This document shows positions 42,562-51,758 of a stretch of DNA of 64,000 bases, in pieces. The first letter of the stretch is position 1; each line of letters begins with the position of its first letter. Source of the DNA: Propionibacteriales bacterium (lineage in GTDB: Bacteria > Actinomycetota > Actinomycetes > Propionibacteriales > Nocardioidaceae); the NCBI GenBank assembly GCA_026392455.1, contig JAPLCB010000008.1:248001-312000 (forward strand), read 5' to 3'. A program made the position numbers and the translations under genes. The notes under the pieces were generated by a model. The model was not told where the DNA came from. It saw only the letters and a program-made list of their open reading frames with translations, and did not search any database.

Positions 42562-43989
42562 CTAGAGAATCGCGCCCGGCGAGTACGACGCGGCGTCGGG
42601 GTCGCCCTTCGCGACCTCCTCGATCCGTCGTACGACGGCCTGCACCTGGTCCACCGCAGCACCGGTGAACTCGATCGGGTCGGCGACCAGGGCGGCGATC
42701 TGGTCGCGGGTCAGCCCCAGCCGGGCGTCCGCCGCCAGCCGGTCGAAGAGGTCGTTCACGGCCAGCCCCTGGCGCATCTCGAGCGCAACGCCGACAGCAT
42801 GCTCCTTGATGGCCTCGTGGGCCTCCTCGCGACCGACCCCGTTGCGGACCGCGGTCATCAGCACCTTGGTGCTGGTCAGGAACGGCAGGTAGCGGTCGAG
42901 CTCGCGCTGGATCACGGCCGGGAACGCCCCGAACTCGTCGAGCACGGTGAGGAACGTCTGGAAGAGCCCGTCGGTGGCGAAGAACGCGTCCGGCAGCGCG
43001 ACCCGGCGTACGACGGAGCAGGAGACGTCGCCCTCGTTCCACTGGTCGCCGGCGAGCTCGCCGACCATCGAGAGCTGCCCGCGCAGGATGACGGCGAGGC
43101 CGTTGACCCGCTCGCAGGACCGGGTGTTCATCTTGTGCGGCATCGCCGACGAGCCGACCTGGCCCTCCTTGAAGCCTTCGGTGACCAGCTCGATACCGGC
43201 CATCAACCGGATCGTGGTGGCCAGGTTCGAGGGACCGGCGACGACCTGCACCAGGGCGGAGACGACGTCGAAGTCGAGCGAACGCGGGTAGACCTGGCCG
43301 ACGCTGGTGAAGACCTGCTCGAAGCCGAGGTGACCCGCGACCCGCTGCTCGAGGTCGGCCAGCTTGGCGCCGTCCCCGTCCAGCAGGTCGAGCATGTCCT
43401 GCGCGGTCCCCATCGGACCCTTGATGCCGCGCAACGGGTAACGACCGAGCAGGTCGTCGAGCCGGGCGAGACCGACCAGCATCTCGTCGGCCACGGTGGC
43501 GAAGCGCTTGCCCAGGGTGGTCGCCTGGGCGGCGACGTTGTGCGAGCGGCCGGCCATCACCAGGGACTCGTGCTCGCTGGCCAGGCGGCCGAGGCGGGCC
43601 AGGGTCGCGACGATCCGCTGCCGGACCAGCTTCAGCGAGGAGAGGATCTGGAGCTGCTCGACGTTCTCGGTCAGGTCGCGCGAGGTCATCCCCTTGTGGA
43701 TGTGCTCGTGACCCGCGAGGGCGCAGAACTCCTCGATCCGAGCCTTCACGTCGTGCCGGGTGATCCGCTCCCGGGCCGCGATCGAATCCAGGTCGACCTG
43801 GTCGACGACGGCCTCGTAAGCCTCGACCACGCCGTCGGGCACGTCGATCCCGAGGTCCTTTTGGGCCTTGAGCACGGCGATCCAGAGCTGGCGCTCAAGC
43901 ACGATCTTGTGCTCGGGCGACCAGATCGCCGCCAGGTCGGCGCCGGCGTACCGGGTCGCGAGCACGTTGGGAACACTGTGGACGGCCAT
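42562..43989 (-). CDS. purB: Adenylosuccinate lyase
   Basis: 475 residues of the fumarase/aspartase superfamily. The signature GSSAMPHKMNTRSCERVNGL is followed by GDQWNEGDVS; HIHKGMTSRDLTEN and AGRSHNVAAQATTLGKR are also present. It splits SAICAR to AICAR and adenylosuccinate to AMP, releasing fumarate. Its ATG shares one base with the purD stop (TGATG), so the two are translationally coupled. Confidence 0.97.
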   Translation of the reverse strand: MAVHSVPNVLATRYAGADLAAIWSPEHKIVLERQLWIAVLKAQKDLGIDVPDGVVEAYEAVVDQVDLDSIAARERITRHDVKARIEEFCALAGHEHIHKGMTSRDLTENVEQLQILSSLKLVRQRIVATLARLGRLASEHESLVMAGRSHNVAAQATTLGKRFATVADEMLVGLARLDDLLGRYPLRGIKGPMGTAQDMLDLLDGDGAKLADLEQRVAGHLGFEQVFTSVGQVYPRSLDFDVVSALVQVVAGPSNLATTIRLMAGIELVTEGFKEGQVGSSAMPHKMNTRSCERVNGLAVILRGQLSMVGELAGDQWNEGDVSCSVVRRVALPDAFFATDGLFQTFLTVLDEFGAFPAVIQRELDRYLPFLTSTKVLMTAVRNGVGREEAHEAIKEHAVGVALEMRQGLAVNDLFDRLAADARLGLTRDQIAALVADPIEFTGAAVDQVQAVVRRIEEVAKGDPDAASYSPGAIL

Positions 43990-45245
43990 CAGACTCTGAT
44001 CTCCCCTGCCGCGGCCTTCGCCGCAATGTCGGTGCGGTACTGGGCTCCGTCGAAGCTGATCGCCGCGACGCCGCGGTAGGCCTTGGCCCGGGCGTCGTCG
44101 AGGTCTTCTCCGACGGCGGTGACCGCCAGGACCCGACCACCGGCGGTGACGAGGTTGCCGTCGGCCAGCGCGGTGCCCGCGTGGATGACGTCACACTGGG
44201 CGTCATCCTGGGCTGCCTCGGTCCCGGTGATCACGTCACCGGACCGCGACGACTCCGGATACCCGGCACTGGCCATCACGACGGCCAGGGCGGTCCCCGG
44301 CTTCCACCGCGGCGGGGCGGTCTCGTGGAGCTTCCCGTCGGCGGCGGCCTTGAGCAGCACCCCGAGCGGCGAGTCGAGCAGGGCCATCAGCGGCTGGGTC
44401 TCCGGGTCGCCGAAGCGGGCGTTGAACTCGATGACCTTGGTGCCGCGCTTGGTCAGCGCGAGGCCGGCGTACAGCAGGCCGGAGAAGGTGGTGCCCCGAC
44501 GGGCGAGCTCGTCGACGGTCGGCTGCAGGACACGTTCGAGCACGTCCTCGACGAGACCCTCGGGCGCCCACGGCAGGGGGGTGTACGCGCCCATGCCGCC
44601 GGTGTTCGGGCCCTCGTCGCCGTCGAAGATCCGCTTGAAGTCCTGGGCCGGCTGGAGCGGGAACACGGTGGTGCCGTCGGTGATCGCGAACAGGGAGACC
44701 TCGGGGCCGTCGAGGAACTCCTCGATCACGACCCGGTCGCAGGCCAGTGCGTGCTCGAGCGCGGCAGCGCGGTCGTCGGTCACCACGACTCCCTTGCCGG
44801 CAGCGAGCCCGTCGTCCTTGACGACGTACGGCGGACCGAAGGCGTCCAGCGCAGCCACGATCTCGGCCTCGGTCTCGCAGACGTGGGCCAGCGCGGTGGG
44901 CACCTCGGCCGCAGCCATCACGTCCTTGGCGAACGCCTTGGAGCCTTCGAGCTGGGCGGCCTCGGCGGACGGCCCGAAGCAGGAGATCCCGCGCTCCCGG
45001 ACGGCGTCGGCAACTCCGGCGACCAGGGGAGCCTCCGGACCGACGACGACCAGGTCGACCCCCAACCGCTCAGCAAGGTCAGCGACCGCGGTCGGGTTCA
45101 TCGGGTCGACGTCGTGCAGCTCCGCCACCGCGGCGATGCCCGGGTTCCCGGGCGCCGCGTGCACCTCGGTGACCGACGGATCCCGGGAGAGCGCCAGGGC
45201 GAGCGCGTGCTCGCGGCCACCGGTACCGATCACGAGTGTCTTCAC
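43989..45245 (-). CDS. purD: Phosphoribosylamine-glycine ligase
   Basis: 418 residues from GTG 45245; longer extension is rejected because MKTLVIGTGGREHALALALS is the normal N-terminus. ATP-grasp segments: PYVVKDDGLAAGKGVVVTDD, GPEVSLFAITDG and VIEFNARFGDPETQPLMALL. It makes GAR from phosphoribosylamine and glycine, step two of the pathway. It is coupled to purB. Confidence 0.97.
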   Translation of the reverse strand: MKTLVIGTGGREHALALALSRDPSVTEVHAAPGNPGIAAVAELHDVDPMNPTAVADLAERLGVDLVVVGPEAPLVAGVADAVRERGISCFGPSAEAAQLEGSKAFAKDVMAAAEVPTALAHVCETEAEIVAALDAFGPPYVVKDDGLAAGKGVVVTDDRAAALEHALACDRVVIEEFLDGPEVSLFAITDGTTVFPLQPAQDFKRIFDGDEGPNTGGMGAYTPLPWAPEGLVEDVLERVLQPTVDELARRGTTFSGLLYAGLALTKRGTKVIEFNARFGDPETQPLMALLDSPLGVLLKAAADGKLHETAPPRWKPGTALAVVMASAGYPESSRSGDVITGTEAAQDDAQCDVIHAGTALADGNLVTAGGRVLAVTAVGEDLDDARAKAYRGVAAISFDGAQYRTDIAAKAAAGEIRV

Positions 45246-45287
45246 GCGAGGTAACTCTAGTGGGCCGCCGCTCCCTCCTCGAATCCG

Positions 45288-45395
45288 GCGACCGGGCACA
45301 GATGTCCCAGCCCAGCGCACCGACCGGGCGCAGATGTCCCGCCGCGGTGGGACATCTGCGCCCGGTCGGTGGGCATGAGCGGGACATCTGCGCCC
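45288..45395. repeat. Cluster of four copies of a ~17-20-bp motif forming a 23-bp perfect inverted repeat
   Basis: The motif GACCGGGCGCAGATGTCCC occurs direct at 45290 (one mismatch) and 45322, and inverted at 45349 and 45381 (partial). The central two form 23 perfect pairs (45318-45340 with 45349-45371) around an eight-base loop. It lies upstream of purD and downstream of the SDR gene. It looks like a REP-type palindromic element or terminator. Confidence 0.85.
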
Positions 45396-45404
45396 TCTCG
45401 ACGG

Positions 45405-46262
45405 TCAGGGGTTGCGGACCCGCTCCTCGTACGCCGCCCGCTTCGCCTCGTCCGCGTCGGCCAGCACGGTGTCGGCCTTCATCAGGTGGGCGATGGCTTC
45501 CTTGAGCCGACGCGGCATCAGATCAGCCGACTTGGCGACGCTCTGGCTCCAGCGCGGGACCCAGGTCTCGGCCTTCGGCTTGCGGATCGTCGCCTCGATC
45601 ACCTCGGCGACCTGGTCGGCGGTCACCGGCTTGACCCCACGAGCAGCCGGTACGCCGGCGGCCAGCTCGGTCAGCACGACGGTCGGGAGCACCATGCTGA
45701 CCTCGATCCCGTACGGCGCGAGCTCGGCCCGGGTGGCCTCGGAGAAGCCGACCACGGCGAACTTCGAGGCCGAGTAGGTGGCTCCGTTCGGCACGGCGAC
45801 CCGACCGACCGCCGAGGCCACGTTGATGATGTGCCCGTGACCGCGGTCGAGCATGCCGGGAGCGACGGCCTTGGTCCCGTTGATGACGCCGTGCAGGTTG
45901 ACGTCGACGATCGCCGCCGCGACCCCCGCGCTCTCCTTGAGCACCGAGCCGAGCGGCATGATCCCGGCGTTGTTGACCAGCACGTCGATCGGTCCGATCT
46001 CGGCGACGGCGCCGAGGAACGCGGTCCACGAGTCCGGGTCACCGACGTCGAGCGCGGCCGAGACGACCCGGGTCCCGGTCTGCCGGGAGATGTCTGCTGC
46101 CGCGGTGGCGGCCAGCTCGGCGTCGCGGTCTCCGATGGCGACGTTGGCGCCGGCGCGCGCGAGTCGTTCGACGGTGGCACGACCGATGCCTCGGGCGCCG
46201 CCGGTGACGACGATCGAGAGTCCGGCGATGCCGCGGTGCCAGTTCGGGGCGGGCTTGCTCAT
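45405..46262 (-). CDS. Short-chain dehydrogenase/reductase
   Basis: 285 residues from ATG 46262. Rossmann motif TGGARGIGRA near 20-30, NNAG, the catalytic Ser in NVASAVGRV, and YSASK with Tyr and Lys. It oxidises or reduces a hydroxyl/keto substrate with NAD(P). It overlaps the P450 stop by ATGA and is the second gene of a P450-SDR operon; the SDR may oxidise the alcohol made by the P450, which is inference. Confidence 0.9.
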   Translation of the reverse strand: MSKPAPNWHRGIAGLSIVVTGGARGIGRATVERLARAGANVAIGDRDAELAATAAADISRQTGTRVVSAALDVGDPDSWTAFLGAVAEIGPIDVLVNNAGIMPLGSVLKESAGVAAAIVDVNLHGVINGTKAVAPGMLDRGHGHIINVASAVGRVAVPNGATYSASKFAVVGFSEATRAELAPYGIEVSMVLPTVVLTELAAGVPAARGVKPVTADQVAEVIEATIRKPKAETWVPRWSQSVAKSADLMPRRLKEAIAHLMKADTVLADADEAKRAAYEERVRNP

Positions 46263-47596
46263 GCGTGGGTCCTCAGTGGTTGGAGGTCGACCGGCTGGCC
46301 GTCCTGGGGATACGGCAGGGAGTAGTAGTTCAGGGGCGCGACGTAGTCCGGAGCAACGGTCCAGGAGTACCGGCGCAGCAGCTGGTGCAGGATCAGCTTC
46401 ACCTCGGCACCCGCGAAGAACATGCCGAGACACTTGTGCACGCCGCCACCGAACGGTTCCCAGGCGTGCCGGTGCACCTTGTCCTCGCGCCGCTCGGCGG
46501 AGAAGCGACCCGGGTCGAAGGTCTCGGGGTCCTTCCAGAGCTCCGGCTGGTGGTGCTGCAAGTGGACCATCAACGCGGTCAACCGCCCGGCGGGGATCCG
46601 GGTACCGAGGATCTCGGTCTCCTTGACGGTCTTGCGCGCCAGCACCGGCACCGGCGGCAGCAGCCGCAGGCACTCCTTGATCACCAGGTCGAAGCCGTCC
46701 AGTCCGTCGAGCTCGTCCAGGGTCGGCTGGTCGCCCAGGTGGGCCGCCTCGGCTCGCAACCGGTCCTGCCACTCGGGGTGCTGGCCGAGGTACTGCATCG
46801 CGGTCGAGGTGGTGATCGTGGAGGTGTCGTGGGCGGCCATCAGCAGGAAGATCATGTGGTTGACGACATCGTCGTCGGTGAACTGGTCGCCGTCCTCGGA
46901 GAGGTGGCAGAGGACCGAGAACAGATCTTCGCCCGGGGTCGCGCGCTTCTGCGCCAGGTGCCGGCGGAGGAACTTCTCGAGCAGGCGGCGACCCGCCAGC
47001 CCGCGCCCCCAGCGGGTGAAGGGGATCGGCAGCCGGACCAGCGCGGTCGCAGCCTGGACGCAGTCGATGAACGCCTGGTTGACGCGGTCCAGCTCGCCGG
47101 GCTCCGACAGCTCGGCGCCTCCCATGAAGACCTGGGTCGCGAGGTCCAGGGTGAGGTCCTTCAGCGCCGGGTACGCCGCGAAGTCCGGGCCGGGCTGCCA
47201 GCGGTCCAGCCCGGCCGCGACCGCCGGCCCGAGGGCCGCGGTGTAGCCCGCCAGGCGGTCGCGGGTGAACGCCGCCTGCATCAACCGCCGGTGCCGGTGG
47301 TGCTCCTCGAAGTCCAGCAGCATCAGGCCGCCGTCGAAGAACGGTCCGACCAGGGCGCCCCAGCCGGCCTTGCTGGCGAACGCCTTGTCCGCGTTGCGGA
47401 GCGCCTCGCCACAGGCGTCGGGACCCAGCAGGATGGTCCACCGCTTGCCGATGAAGCCCATCTCGGACACCGGACCGAAGCGTGCGTACTGGTCGTTCAT
47501 GAAGACCAGCGGGTCCTTGACGTAGGCCAGCGTTCCACCGATCCCGGGGATTCCGCGCCGGATCGGTGCACGGGTCGGGGGTACCACCGAGGTCAT
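46259..47596 (-). CDS. Cytochrome P450
   Basis: 445 residues from ATG 47596 with GGAGGAG upstream. The I-helix oxygen-binding segment is LLMAAHDTSTITT, the ExxR motif is in KECLRLLP, and the heme-ligand loop is EPFGGGVHKCLGMFFAG with the thiolate Cys. It is soluble and needs ferredoxin partners, none of which are nearby. Substrate is unknown. It is coupled to the SDR gene and divergent from a TetR gene across an inverted repeat. Confidence 0.93.
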   Translation of the reverse strand: MTSVVPPTRAPIRRGIPGIGGTLAYVKDPLVFMNDQYARFGPVSEMGFIGKRWTILLGPDACGEALRNADKAFASKAGWGALVGPFFDGGLMLLDFEEHHRHRRLMQAAFTRDRLAGYTAALGPAVAAGLDRWQPGPDFAAYPALKDLTLDLATQVFMGGAELSEPGELDRVNQAFIDCVQAATALVRLPIPFTRWGRGLAGRRLLEKFLRRHLAQKRATPGEDLFSVLCHLSEDGDQFTDDDVVNHMIFLLMAAHDTSTITTSTAMQYLGQHPEWQDRLRAEAAHLGDQPTLDELDGLDGFDLVIKECLRLLPPVPVLARKTVKETEILGTRIPAGRLTALMVHLQHHQPELWKDPETFDPGRFSAERREDKVHRHAWEPFGGGVHKCLGMFFAGAEVKLILHQLLRRYSWTVAPDYVAPLNYYSLPYPQDGQPVDLQPLRTHA

Positions 47597-47608
47597 GACT
47601 CCTCCTAT

Positions 47609-47628
47609 CTGACAGGGACGTCTGTCAG
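47609..47628. promoter_or_regulatory. Operator-like inverted repeat between P450 and TetR genes
   Basis: CTGACAG (47609-47615), six bases, CTGTCAG (47622-47628): perfect seven-base arms 12 bases before the P450 start. The adjacent divergent TetR protein is the likely binder. Confidence 0.65.
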
Positions 47629-47695
47629 TTTGTGGCACGGTTGCGGCCCCGTCAAGTGTTTGTGGTCTCCGCGCCGATCCGCCATCGTGTCCTGC

Positions 47696-48316
47696 GTGGG
47701 TGGAACGGAGCGGAGCTACGGCGGCAAGACGGCGGTCGAGCGCGTCAACGAGCGTCGGGGGCGGCTGATCGCCGCGACGATCGACGTGCTCTCGGGCAGC
47801 GGTGAGGCGCACGCCACCATGACGGCGATCTGCTCCGCCGCAGGCCTGACCGAGCGCTACTTCTACGAGAGCTTCGCCAGCCTCGACGACGCGCTGCTGG
47901 CCGCCCTCGACACCGTCTGCGACGAGATCCTCGACCTGGCCACCAGCGCCATCGCGGCCACCCCCGGCTCTGCCGAAGTCCGGGTGCACGCCGTGATGGA
48001 GGCGTTCGTCGGCCTCGTGGTCGCCGAGCCGGAGAAGGCCCGGGTCGCGGTGATCCACGCCAGCGCCAACCCGCGGCTGCGTTCGCGGCGCAGCGAGCTG
48101 TTGGAGACCTTTGCTGACTTCGTCGCCCGCGAAGCCGTCGACCTGTACGGCGAGGAGGCGTGGCCGACCGCGCGCGCCCGGGTCCACGGCCTGGTCTACA
48201 TCGCCGGCTTCAGCGAGCTGGTGGCTTCCTGGCTCTCCGGTGACGTCGACCTCACCCCCGGCGAGCTGGTGGAGACCGCCGAGAGCCTGTTCGCCGCGAT
48301 GACCCGTCGCCGCTGA
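47696..48316 (+). CDS. TetR-family transcriptional regulator
   Basis: 206 residues from GTG 47696 (GTG at 47687 is possible; no strong ribosome site helps). Helix-turn-helix about 20-65: RRGRLIAATIDVLSGSGEAH, MTAICSAAGLTERYFYESFA. The rest is helical ligand domain. It is divergent from the P450-SDR operon and probably represses it. Confidence 0.85.
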   Translation: MGGTERSYGGKTAVERVNERRGRLIAATIDVLSGSGEAHATMTAICSAAGLTERYFYESFASLDDALLAALDTVCDEILDLATSAIAATPGSAEVRVHAVMEAFVGLVVAEPEKARVAVIHASANPRLRSRRSELLETFADFVAREAVDLYGEEAWPTARARVHGLVYIAGFSELVASWLSGDVDLTPGELVETAESLFAAMTRRR

Positions 48317-48353
48317 AACACCCGCGTCACGAACCGGTGCCAGAATCGGCGCC

Positions 48354-48848
48354 GTGACCTCAGACCGCGAGCACCTCAGCTGGGCCACCTTCGGCGACGT
48401 CGTGGTCCCCGCCCTCGCCCAGCAGGTCGTCGACAGCGGGTTCGAACCGGACCTGGTGCTGTCGGTCGCTCGCGGAGGACTGGCCCTCGGGATGGGCCTG
48501 GGCTACGCGCTGGACGTCAAGAACCTGTCCGCCGTCAACGTCGAGTTCTACACCGGTGTCGACACCCGCCTCCCGGTCCCGATCATGCTTCCGCCCACCC
48601 CGGACGTCGTCGACCTGCGCGGCCTGAAGGTGCTGATCGCCGACGACATCGCCGACACCGGCCTGACGCTGGTGCACGTCCAGGAGTTCCTCGCCGACCA
48701 CGTCGCCGAGGCGCGGACCGCGGTGGTCTTCGAGAAGGAGCGATCGGTCGTGAAGGCGGACTACGTGTGGAAGAGCACCGAGCTCTGGGTCGACTTCCCC
48801 TGGTCGGCCGTGCCGCCCCTGGTGACCCGGACCAGCACCGGCCGCTAG
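48354..48848 (+). CDS. Phosphoribosyltransferase family protein
   Basis: 164 residues from GTG 48354. The PRPP loop is VLIADDIADTGLTL and VLSVARGGLALGMGLG precedes it, the arrangement of hypoxanthine/xanthine phosphoribosyltransferases. Purine salvage would suit its place beside purA, but the base specificity cannot be read. It is convergent with purA. Confidence 0.85.
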   Translation: MTSDREHLSWATFGDVVVPALAQQVVDSGFEPDLVLSVARGGLALGMGLGYALDVKNLSAVNVEFYTGVDTRLPVPIMLPPTPDVVDLRGLKVLIADDIADTGLTLVHVQEFLADHVAEARTAVVFEKERSVVKADYVWKSTELWVDFPWSAVPPLVTRTSTGR

Positions 48849-48880
48849 CGCCGCTCCCGACCCGGAGCGGCCCGGATCGA

Positions 48881-50167
48881 TCAGCGCTCGTTGACGACGA
48901 CCGTCTGCTCGCGACCCGGACCGACCCCGACGGCCCAGAACGGTGCCCCGGACATCTCCTCGAGCGCCTTCACGTAGATCTGCGCGTTCTTCGGCAGGTC
49001 GTCGAAATTCCGGCAGCCCGAGATGTCGGTGCCCCAGCCGTCGAAGTACTCGTAGACCGGGGTGGCGTGGTGGAACTCGGTCTGGGTCATCGGCATCTCG
49101 TCGTGCCGGACCCCGTCGACGTCGTAGCCCACGCAGACCGGGATCCGCTCCCAGGTGTCGAGGACGTCGAGCTTGGTCAGGTAGAACTCGGTCAGGCCGT
49201 TGACCCGGGCGGAGTAGCGCGCAACCACCGCGTCGTACCAACCGCAGCGACGGGTACGCCCGGTGGACACACCGATCTCGCCACCGATCCGCTGCAGGTT
49301 GATGCCGTCCTCGTCGAAGAGCTCGGTCGGGAACGGCCCGGAGCCGACCCGGGTGCTGTACGCCTTGATCACGCCGATGACCCGGTCGATCCGGGTCGGA
49401 CCGATACCGGCCCCCGTGCAGACGCCACCAGCGATCGGGCTGCTGCTGGTCACGAAGGGGTAGGTGCCGTGGTCGACGTCGAGCATCGTGGCCTGGGCGC
49501 CCTCGAAGAGCACCGTCTTGCCCTCGTCGAGCGCCCTGTTCAGCAAGAGGCTGGTGTCGGCGACCATCGGCCGCAGCCGGTCGGTGTAGGCCAGGAGCTC
49601 CTCGACGACCGCGTCGACATCGATCGAACGCCGGTTGTAGACCTTCGCCAGCACCTGGTTGCGGACCTCGAGCGCGGCCTCGACCTTCTGCCGCAGGATC
49701 TTCTCGTCGAACAGGTCGGCGATCCGGATGCCGACGCGGTTGACCTTGTCACCGTACGCCGGTCCGATGCCGCGTCCGGTGGTGCCGATCTGGTTCTTGC
49801 CGAGAAACCGCTCGCTGACCTTGTCGACGGCCACGTGGTAGGACGCGATCACGTGTGCGTTGGAGCTGACCACGAGCTGGGCGACGTCGACACCGCGCTC
49901 GATCAGGCCGTCGAGCTCGCGGAACAGGGCCTCGGGCGAGACCACGACGCCGTTGGCGATCACCGAGGTGGCCCCCGGGGTCAGGATGCCGCTGGGCAGC
50001 AGGTGGGTCGCGTACTTCTCGCCGTTGACCACGATCGTGTGACCAGCGTTGTGACCGCCACTGGTGCGTACGACGTAGTCGATGGGTTGGCTGGTAGCGA
50101 GAAGGTCGGTGGCCTTCCCCTTGCCTTCATCGCCCCACTGGGCTCCGAGGACCACGATCGCGGGCAT
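48881..50167 (-). CDS. purA: Adenylosuccinate synthetase
   Basis: 428 residues from ATG 50167 with GGGAGG upstream. Signature segments: [47 protein letters not shown] and [11 protein letters not shown]. It condenses IMP and aspartate with GTP to adenylosuccinate, the first step towards AMP. A hairpin lies in its leader. Confidence 0.97.
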   Translation of the reverse strand: MPAIVVLGAQWGDEGKGKATDLLATSQPIDYVVRTSGGHNAGHTIVVNGEKYATHLLPSGILTPGATSVIANGVVVSPEALFRELDGLIERGVDVAQLVVSSNAHVIASYHVAVDKVSERFLGKNQIGTTGRGIGPAYGDKVNRVGIRIADLFDEKILRQKVEAALEVRNQVLAKVYNRRSIDVDAVVEELLAYTDRLRPMVADTSLLLNRALDEGKTVLFEGAQATMLDVDHGTYPFVTSSSPIAGGVCTGAGIGPTRIDRVIGVIKAYSTRVGSGPFPTELFDEDGINLQRIGGEIGVSTGRTRRCGWYDAVVARYSARVNGLTEFYLTKLDVLDTWERIPVCVGYDVDGVRHDEMPMTQTEFHHATPVYEYFDGWGTDISGCRNFDDLPKNAQIYVKALEEMSGAPFWAVGVGPGREQTVVVNER

Positions 50168-50233
50168 CTGCTCGCCTCCCACTGTGCTGGCGCAACTCTG
50201 CTGGTGTGAACGGGCACGTCTGCTGAAATGCAG

Positions 50234-50265
50234 AAGAGCCCGGCGTGCAACAGCACGGGGCTCTT
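50234..50265 (-). promoter_or_regulatory. Leader hairpin of purA
   Basis: AAGAGCCC (50234-50241) pairs with GGGCTCTT (50258-50265), and CGTGC with GCACG around an AACA loop, with a two-base bulge. On the purA transcript the stem ends in UCUUC about 67 bases before the start codon. It could be an attenuator, a terminator for the opposite strand, or mRNA structure. Confidence 0.45.
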
Positions 50266-50364
50266 GCGGCGTCACGTTACCAGAAAAGGCCCGCGGGACC
50301 GGGCCACGAGAGCCGCCGGGGGCCGCTCGGGTGCGGGCCGGCAACGAGAAGTTACGGTGTCGAG

Positions 50365-51276
50365 GTGGAACCCCTCCTGCTGATCACCCATGCCGACGCC
50401 GGCAACTCCGACAACCTCGGGATCGCGCTCGACGTGCTCCGCGGACAAACCTCGGTCGAGGTGTGCGAGACCAGCAATCCCGGCGAGCTGGACGGCGCCC
50501 TGCACCGGGCGGGCACCCGCCCGATCGTGGTCGCCGGCGGCGACGGCAGCCTGCACGCGGTCATTGCGACCCTGCACCGGCGCAACGACCTGGCCGACCG
50601 GACCCTCGGCCTGCTGCCGCTGGGCACCGGCAACGACTTCGCCCGAGCGGTCAACCTGCCCCTGGACCCCGTCGAAGCAGCCGAGGCGCTGCTGGCCGCC
50701 ACGCCGCAGCCGATGGACCTGATCGTGGACGAGCTGGGCGAGATCGTGGTGAACAACGTCCACGCCGGAGCCAGTGTCCTGGCCAGCAAGCGAGGTGCGA
50801 CCTGGAAGGAACGTCTGGGGAAGTACGGCCTCGGGCTGATCGGGTACCCGGTCGGGGCCGCCATCGCTGCCCTGAACCCGCCGTACGTCCGGCTGCGGAT
50901 CGAGGTCGACGGGGAGATCGTCGCCGACATGGACCGCCCCGTCCTGATGGTCTCCATCGGCAACGGCACCAGCGTCGGTGGCGGCACCGAGCTGACCCCC
51001 GAGGCCGATCCGACCAACGGCACCGTGGACGTGATGATCGCCTTCGCCGCCAGTCCGCTGGCACGGGCGGGCTACGCGCTCGACCTGGCACTGCGCCGGC
51101 ATCCTGAGCGGGACGACGTCACCTACCTCCGCGGCAGCCGGGTCTCCCTGTCCGGGGAGGACTTCTGGCTCAGCGCCGACGGCGAGATCAGCGGCCCCGA
51201 GCGACGACGCACCTGGCACGTCGAGCCGGCGGCGTACTCGTTGCTGGTCCCGCGCAGTCCCGCGGCCGACGCCTAG
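50365..51276 (+). CDS. Diacylglycerol kinase-family lipid kinase
   Basis: 303 residues from GTG 50365; ribosome site weak. The DAG-kinase catalytic domain is clear: [12 protein letters not shown] with GGDGS 58-62 and [11 protein letters not shown] with GTGNDFA 87-93. The C-terminal beta domain includes [20 protein letters not shown]. It phosphorylates diacylglycerol or a related lipid alcohol. It is divergent from purA across 197 bases that hold the purA leader hairpin. Confidence 0.9.
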   Translation: MEPLLLITHADAGNSDNLGIALDVLRGQTSVEVCETSNPGELDGALHRAGTRPIVVAGGDGSLHAVIATLHRRNDLADRTLGLLPLGTGNDFARAVNLPLDPVEAAEALLAATPQPMDLIVDELGEIVVNNVHAGASVLASKRGATWKERLGKYGLGLIGYPVGAAIAALNPPYVRLRIEVDGEIVADMDRPVLMVSIGNGTSVGGGTELTPEADPTNGTVDVMIAFAASPLARAGYALDLALRRHPERDDVTYLRGSRVSLSGEDFWLSADGEISGPERRRTWHVEPAAYSLLVPRSPAADA

Positions 51277-51305
51277 CCAGCGCAGGGTTCGAGGATCCCC
51301 GGGCG

Positions 51306-51722
51306 TCAGCCGAGCAGGGCGTCGTACGCCGCCGGGCTGGAGTCGCGCAGGAAGTCACCGCAGCGCTGCTCCTCGGCCGTCTCCCCGATCACACCGGCTG
51401 CTCTGGTCAGGGCCGCCAGCGCCCGCAGGAAGCCTCGGTTCGGGACGTGGTCCCACGGAACCGGCCCGTGTCCCTTCCAACCGTTGCGTCGCAGCTGGTC
51501 CAGGCTGCGGTGGTACCCGACCCGGGCGAACGCGTAGGCGACCACGCCGTCACCGCCGTCGGCCAGGGCCAGCTCGGCCAGCACGGCCCAGGCCAGCGGG
51601 GACTCCGGGTGCGCCGTGACCACCGACCGCGGTTCGTCGCCCGCAGCCAGGGCGGCTGCAGCCGGGTCCTCGGGAAGTCGGGTCGGGGGCGGTCCAGCCA
51701 TCAGGTCATCGAGGGGGGTCAT
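51306..51722 (-). CDS. DUF3151 protein
   Basis: 138 residues. The sequence PLAWAVLAELALADGG, AYAFARVGYHRSLDQLRRNG and WKGHGPVPWDHVPNRGFLRA is the DUF3151 pattern seen in actinobacteria near purA and fba genes. Function unknown. It is helix-rich without membrane segments. It ends 29 bases from the convergent lipid kinase gene. Confidence 0.85.
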   Translation of the reverse strand: MTPLDDLMAGPPPTRLPEDPAAAALAAGDEPRSVVTAHPESPLAWAVLAELALADGGDGVVAYAFARVGYHRSLDQLRRNGWKGHGPVPWDHVPNRGFLRALAALTRAAGVIGETAEEQRCGDFLRDSSPAAYDALLG

Positions 51723-51758
51723 GGAGTAATTGTCCCCTACCGGGTGTTAGGTAGTTCC

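Noticed and set aside
46265-47695. Plus-strand extension of the TetR reading frame upstream of 47696
   Set aside because: The extension lies antisense to the P450; the TetR domain starts after 47696.
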